Below are positions 58,041 to 64,000 of a DNA stretch of 64,000 nt, in pieces. The notes under the pieces are model-generated. The model was not told where the DNA came from. It saw only the letters and a list, made by a program, of their open reading frames with translations, and searched no databases. Source of the DNA: Microcella frigidaquae (lineage in GTDB: Bacteria > Actinomycetota > Actinomycetes > Actinomycetales > Microbacteriaceae); assembly GCF_014200395.1 (NCBI RefSeq), contig NZ_JACHBS010000001.1:992001-1056000 (forward strand), given 5' to 3'. A program made the position numbers and the translations under genes. Numbering within the stretch: the stretch's first letter is position 1; the number at the start of each line of letters is the position of its first letter.

Positions 58041-59778
58041 GAGGCTGTCGCATGAATCCGCGTGGCCTCTGTCGCGGCGGGGTCCGCGGGGCCGGGTGGC
58101 CCTGTTGGTCAGGCGGTGGTCGCGGTGCGGAGCTTGAGTAGGTTGTGGACGCTGCAGATCAGGCGCCATTCGGCGTGGACGGCGGTCATGCCTCGTCGTG
58201 TGAAGCGTCGGTAGCCGAGGTTGCCTTTGACGTTCCCGAAGACGGGTTCGATGCTGTGCTGTCGTTTCCGGTAGGCGTCGGTGCCGGCTTCGGTGGCGAG
58301 TTTGGCGTCCATGGCGTGGCGGGCGATCTCGGGATCGACGGCCTCGCCTCGGACGTGGGCGAGCATGGTGTTGACCCTGCCCGCGGACACCTGCAGCTCG
58401 TCGGTGGCGGCGCGTTTGGAGATCTCTCCGCGGGCGAGTCGTTCGATCACGGGAATCCATTCGTCGGGTTCGGGCTGGGCGGTGCGGGCTTGTCTGGGGC
58501 CGTCTTTGCCGAAGTAGCGTTTGGTCATGTCTCTGACCCAGGTGTAGGAGACGCCGAGGATGTCCCCGGCCTGTCGTTGCGACAGCTCCCCGCGGTTGAC
58601 CTTCGCGAGGATCGTGATCTTGTGGTCGTCCGGTCGCTCAGCCTGCCTCCAGGGTGGTTTCCGCGTGGCAATCAACACCTCCGCGCCGACGTCGGCGGTG
58701 CCGTTCGCGCCTGTCCAGTAGCCCGCGTCGGCGACGAACGTCCCGACCTTCCCGGCGCCGGCTTCGGCGAGGTTCTCCGACACCGCCATGGCGATCGGGA
58801 CGAAGTGGGGCTGGTCATTCGTGGTCGCGGTGACCTCCGCGGCGACGACGATCTGCTGGGTCGTCGCGGCGGTCTGCGCGTTGTATCCCTGCATCACCCC
58901 CGACCCTCCGGTAGCGATGATCCGCGAGTGCGGGTCGGTCGTGTTCGCCTTCCGCGGCCCTGGTCGGTTGGCGGTGTCGGGCCTCGGCTTCGGACCGGTC
59001 AGGCCCTTCCCTGTGGCGGCTTCCTTCGCCGCCCGCTCCGCCAACCTGGCCTCGTAGTCGCGCGCCGGCTGGCCCTCCAGCTCCGCCAGTGCGGCCCGGA
59101 TCCGCTCCCGTCGGCCCTGCCCGCCCGCCCAGTCGTCGGGCAGCTCAGAGCCGGCGCGGTCGCCCAGCAAGTCATCCTCGGCGGCGTCGGTGGCAGCGGC
59201 CTCGGCGAGGACTTGCGCGGCCAACTCGTCGCGGGTGCGGTTGGCGAAGTACGACGCGTCCGCTTCGATCTTCGTCCCGTCGATCGCGACCAGCCCCGCA
59301 TCGACCAGCCCCGCGTTCACGCAGAGCCCGAGGACTTGCGAGAACAACCCGGCGATCGCGTCCTGATGCCGCGCCCGGAACCGCGCCAGCGTCGCGTGAT
59401 CGGGAGTCTCGTTCACCGCGATCACCCGGTAGGCGACGTCCTCCACCAGACGCCGCTCGATCCGACGCGACGAGCGCTCACCGGTGCAGTACGCTTAGAT
59501 CAGCACGCCGAGCATCACCTCCGGGTCGTAAACGGCCCCACCGCGCCCATCCGCACGGAAGGCGGCATAGAACGCGGCCAGATCCAGCTCCGCGACCACA
59601 TCGATCACGAAGAACGCCAGATGATCCTCCGGAAGCCAGTCCCGCACCGACGGCGGCAGCAGAAACCCCTGATCCCGATCACTCGAACGCACATTCACGG
59701 CCACACCTAATCATCATCTGATCAGGGGAAACAACATCTCAGGCGCACCGCAGACTCGTAGATTCATGCGACAGCCTC
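58041..59778 (-). mobile_element. IS1182-family insertion sequence (1,738 bp) with 4-bp GAAC target duplication
   Basis: Perfect 18-bp terminal repeats, GAGGCTGTCGCATGAATC at 58041-58058 and its reverse complement at 59761-59778, are flanked by GAAC on both sides (58037-58040 and 59779-59782). The internal transposase reading frame is on the minus strand. The intact target duplication points to a simple, recent insertion. Confidence 0.93.
58109..59704 (-). pseudogene. IS1182-family transposase with an in-frame nonsense codon
   Basis: The minus-strand frame from ATG at 59704 reads VRSSDRDQGFLLPPSVRDWL, then AAFYAAFRADGRGGAVYDPE and MLGVLI, followed by TAA (59495-59497), then continues in the same frame as AYCTGERSSRRIERRLVEDV and VAIDGTKIEADASYFANRTR to the stop at 58109. 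In intact relatives the codon after LLxY is Tyr, so TAA is best read as a point mutation of TAC. The downstream part has the DDE region and the C-terminal EPVFGNVKGNLGYRRFTRRG motif. Total would be 531 residues. Without readthrough the element is not autonomous. Confidence 0.9.
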
Positions 59779-61016
59779 GAACCAGTTCGATCAAGCGGTT
59801 CAGGAACACCCGGTCACAGATCGGTGAGCCGCTCGTTCCGCGTGCCCGGCAGGTGCTTGAGGCCGCGCAACGAGTCGTCGACCGCGACGGCGCCGACAAA
59901 CTCACGTTGCGGGCGATCGCTCGGGAGGCGGGTGAGGCGACCTCGGTGGTGCTGTACCACTTCTCCACGATGGACCGGCTCGAGGCGCTGCTGCTCGACT
60001 CCCTCTGGCATGACATCGATGTGGAGTTCTTGGCGACGATCGCTTCGCTGCCTGACGACGCGGCCAGTCGGGTCGATGCGTTGGTCGACTTCCACGCATC
60101 GATCGCTGAGGACCCGCAGCGCTACCAGCGGTACTTCGGGTTGGTGTCCGGTGTGGTGCGGAAACCGGACACCCGAGTCGAGATCGCGGAAATCTACCGC
60201 GGTTACCGGATGGAACTCAACGTCCCGCTACTGGCACACCCCTCTCGCTCGAGCGACGAAACCGAAGCACTCGCCGCGCTCGTGCTCGCCGTCGCCGAGG
60301 GTCTGTCCTTTCTTCAGCTGATGACCGCAGACGCCGCGTCGCCGACGCCCGGGTTCGAGCTTCTGCGTTCTTTGCTCAGGAAAAAGCTCGCCAGGGGGCG
60401 TGAGCCAAGTCCAGGAGACTTCCGTGCCGCGGCGCACGACCCAGGTGCACGCCCCGCTGATGCGATGCCGGAGCCGCCGGCGATCCACCGCACGGCGCAA
60501 CGACTCCTCGACGCCGGCCATGTGATCCTCCGATCCAACGGGCTGCGCGGTTTGTCACTCGAATCACTCGCCCGCACTTCCGGCGAGGCACGGCCCGCGG
60601 TCGGCTATCACTTCGGCAGCAAGCTCGGATTCGTGGAAGCCCTTGCAATGGATGCGGTCCACCGGTGGGTCGTCGCGATCACCGCGCCCGAGATGTGGAA
60701 CCGCCTCGTCACCGACTACGATGGTCGCGAACTCGCTCGAGTCCTGGAGCCGGCGACGATGGAGGTCGTCCAGGTTTTCCCGGTGGCTCAGCGACGTCAA
60801 GACGTCCGTGACGTCGCGTTCACCGCGATCGCCCACGCCCGCGCGGCGATCGCTGACCAGCTCCGCTCGTGGACTCTGGATCGCGGGTATCCGGCCGAGG
60901 ACGCCGCGGATATCGTCCTCGCGGCTATCGCCGGGCTCACCCTTCAGAAAATGTACGACCCTGACGGGTTCGATTCCGCACCCGCGCTCGAGCAACTCGG
61001 TTCACTGCTGTCCTGA
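59766..61016 (+). CDS. Regulator with two tandem TetR domains, 5' end remade by an IS terminal repeat
   Basis: 416 residues. First TetR unit: HTH about 25-70 (QVLEAAQRVVDRDGADKLTL, then LRAIAREAGEATSVVLYHFS) with its ligand helices to about 195. Second unit: HTH about 243-290 (AQRLLDAGHVILRSNGLRGL, LARTSGEARPAVGYHFGSKL) with ligand helices to 416. Each half has the family's VxYHF recognition-helix signature. Its present ATG (59766) is inside the right terminal repeat of the IS1182 element, giving MRQPRTSSIKRF; the ancestral start was at 58024. It was divergent from the permease-nitrilase operon and presumably repressed it. Present expression would need a promoter within the IS. Confidence 0.85.
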   Translation: MRQPRTSSIKRFRNTRSQIGEPLVPRARQVLEAAQRVVDRDGADKLTLRAIAREAGEATSVVLYHFSTMDRLEALLLDSLWHDIDVEFLATIASLPDDAASRVDALVDFHASIAEDPQRYQRYFGLVSGVVRKPDTRVEIAEIYRGYRMELNVPLLAHPSRSSDETEALAALVLAVAEGLSFLQLMTADAASPTPGFELLRSLLRKKLARGREPSPGDFRAAAHDPGARPADAMPEPPAIHRTAQRLLDAGHVILRSNGLRGLSLESLARTSGEARPAVGYHFGSKLGFVEALAMDAVHRWVVAITAPEMWNRLVTDYDGRELARVLEPATMEVVQVFPVAQRRQDVRDVAFTAIAHARAAIADQLRSWTLDRGYPAEDAADIVLAAIAGLTLQKMYDPDGFDSAPALEQLGSLLS

Positions 61017-61339
61017 CGCGTCGGCGCGCCAACCCTCCAGTTCTCGGAGATGACTCGTCTCAGACGCGGGATCGTCGGCAGTAGTGCAACCGGCCGCAGG
61101 GGAAGTGGATGGGAATCCGAATCGTGCATCTGTTGAATGCCTCTTCTGATGGTGAAGTCCCTTAACCGTTTTTCCACAAAGCTCGCTCACGCTTGCAGCG
61201 TTTGGGCGCCGCCACTGCTTGCCAGCGCTCTCGAATCTTGAGTAGGCCTTTCCATCGTTGCCAGCTACTGCCATTCGACATGATTGCGACAATGGGGGAT
61301 ACCGTTGGCAGCCTTGTGTGACCGGCGAGAGAGGGACCG
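61017..61339 (+). other. Non-coding stretch between the double-TetR gene and the IS21-interrupted gene
   Basis: 323 bp with no convincing reading frame and lower GC than the backbone. It should contain the promoter of the split secreted-protein gene; TTGCGA (about 61286) and a GGGGGATACC segment are possible promoter elements but not convincing. Nothing else is recognised. Confidence 0.4.
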
Positions 61340-61429
61340 ATGGGCCACTACGATCTGAACCGCATGTCGACAACGCTCGAAAATTGGACAGTATCGACGC
61401 TTGAAAAGTGAACACTCGACGATTGGAGA

Positions 61430-63438
<2,009 letters not shown>

Positions 63439-63937
63439 ACTGCCCGCAACCGTTCACTTTTCCAGCGTCGGAACCGTCCAGAACTCAAGCGTCGTCGACA
63501 CAGCCGCCCTTACGACGACGCTAGCCACGGTCGCGCTTGTCGTAGGGCTGGGGGCAACCCCAGCGTATGCGGCGAAAGTGTTCATCAACGCGTACTACTG
63601 CTTGAGCGGCGTGGGCCACACCTCTGCCAGCTCGAACTTGGTCACGAACCACGTCAAGCAGCAGTACGCCACTAGCGCGAACCAAGTTCGCACCTACTGG
63701 ATCCTGCTGCTTCCCGAGACAAAGGTCACGAGGTGGACAAACAACAGCTCCGCAGTCAGCGCTTACGTGGACAACGGACCTGGAGCGGTCTCGAACGCAC
63801 GCTGGTTTTGCGGTTGATCGGCTGTCCACGCAATGTAAGTTGTGCGATGCGCAGAACCATCTGCAGCTGCGCTTCGAGCGAAATCTAGGCGCGTCACAAC
63901 GGCTCCAAGTCGATACTCCGAACGAAAGCCCGGCCAG

Positions 63938-63976
63938 AGTTCCGCGGCAATAAACGCAAATTCCAGCCGCGGAACT
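63938..63976. repeat. Inverted repeat near the right edge
   Basis: AGTTCCGCGGC (63938-63948) and its reverse complement (63966-63976) with a 17-bp spacer, 120 bp downstream of the interrupted gene's stop; outer flanks CCAG/CTTTGG also pair partly. It may be a terminator or another R-type element. The rest of 63818-64000 has nothing I recognise. Confidence 0.55.
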
Positions 63977-64000
63977 TTGGGTTGTGGGGGATATGTTCGT

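Noticed and set aside
63501..63817. Functional small secreted protein starting at GTG 63578
   Set aside because: That GTG is inside the mature region, just after an AYA cleavage site; the real signal peptide frame continues upstream into the IS end.

Overview
The window is about 70% GC, uses strongly C/G-ending codons, and carries gene arrangements typical of high-GC Actinobacteria. Frequent GGATGC/GCATCC hexamers and the gene complement suggest a member of the Microbacteriaceae; genus and species cannot be fixed from sequence reading alone. Many genes appear to be transcribed as leaderless mRNAs, with a TANNNT -10 box only 6-9 bases before the ATG or GTG.

Positions 1-53,896 read as ordinary chromosome. 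In order they hold: the 5' part of mfd (minus strand), pth-rplY, a gluconokinase and gnd (6-phosphogluconate dehydrogenase), and a class III aminotransferase. Next comes a large phosphate-uptake locus (8,745-19,943, minus strand): a two-repeat DUF1508-like gene, pstC, pstA, three PstS-like secreted proteins, a sortase-fold protein that has lost both catalytic residues, and pstB, all downstream of an array of 11-bp PHO-box-like repeats. Then follow prs-glmU, sdaA, tRNA-Gln, a MarR regulator, an ABC-F ATPase, lspA/ispE, an rRNA methyltransferase, a metG-tatD-rsmA-symporter operon, two small lipoproteins, rsmI, a protein O-mannosyltransferase, metY with a CoA-binding protein, and an MBL-fold hydrolase. 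A methylcitrate-cycle operon (GntR regulator, prpD, prpB, prpC, aldo/keto reductase) and hrpA finish the backbone. Several palindromic elements lie in the intergenic gaps, and two of them recur within the window.

From 53,897 to the right edge is an accessory segment built from three insertion sequences around a small catabolic cluster. An ISL3-family element abuts hrpA and supplies the stop codon of a nitrilase. The nitrilase and an APC permease form an operon facing a regulator with two TetR domains, with a perfect 16-bp palindrome between them. An IS1182-family element flanked by a 4-bp GAAC duplication has inserted into the first codons of that regulator, and its terminal repeat provides a replacement in-frame ATG. 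The IS1182 transposase itself has a nonsense codon. An IS21-family element (istA/istB) splits the signal peptide of a small secreted protein whose two halves still join in frame.

The observations most worth a second look are the phosphate locus with its pseudo-sortase and transmembrane-anchored PstS-like proteins, and the way three IS ends have replaced or interrupted gene termini in the nitrilase segment.
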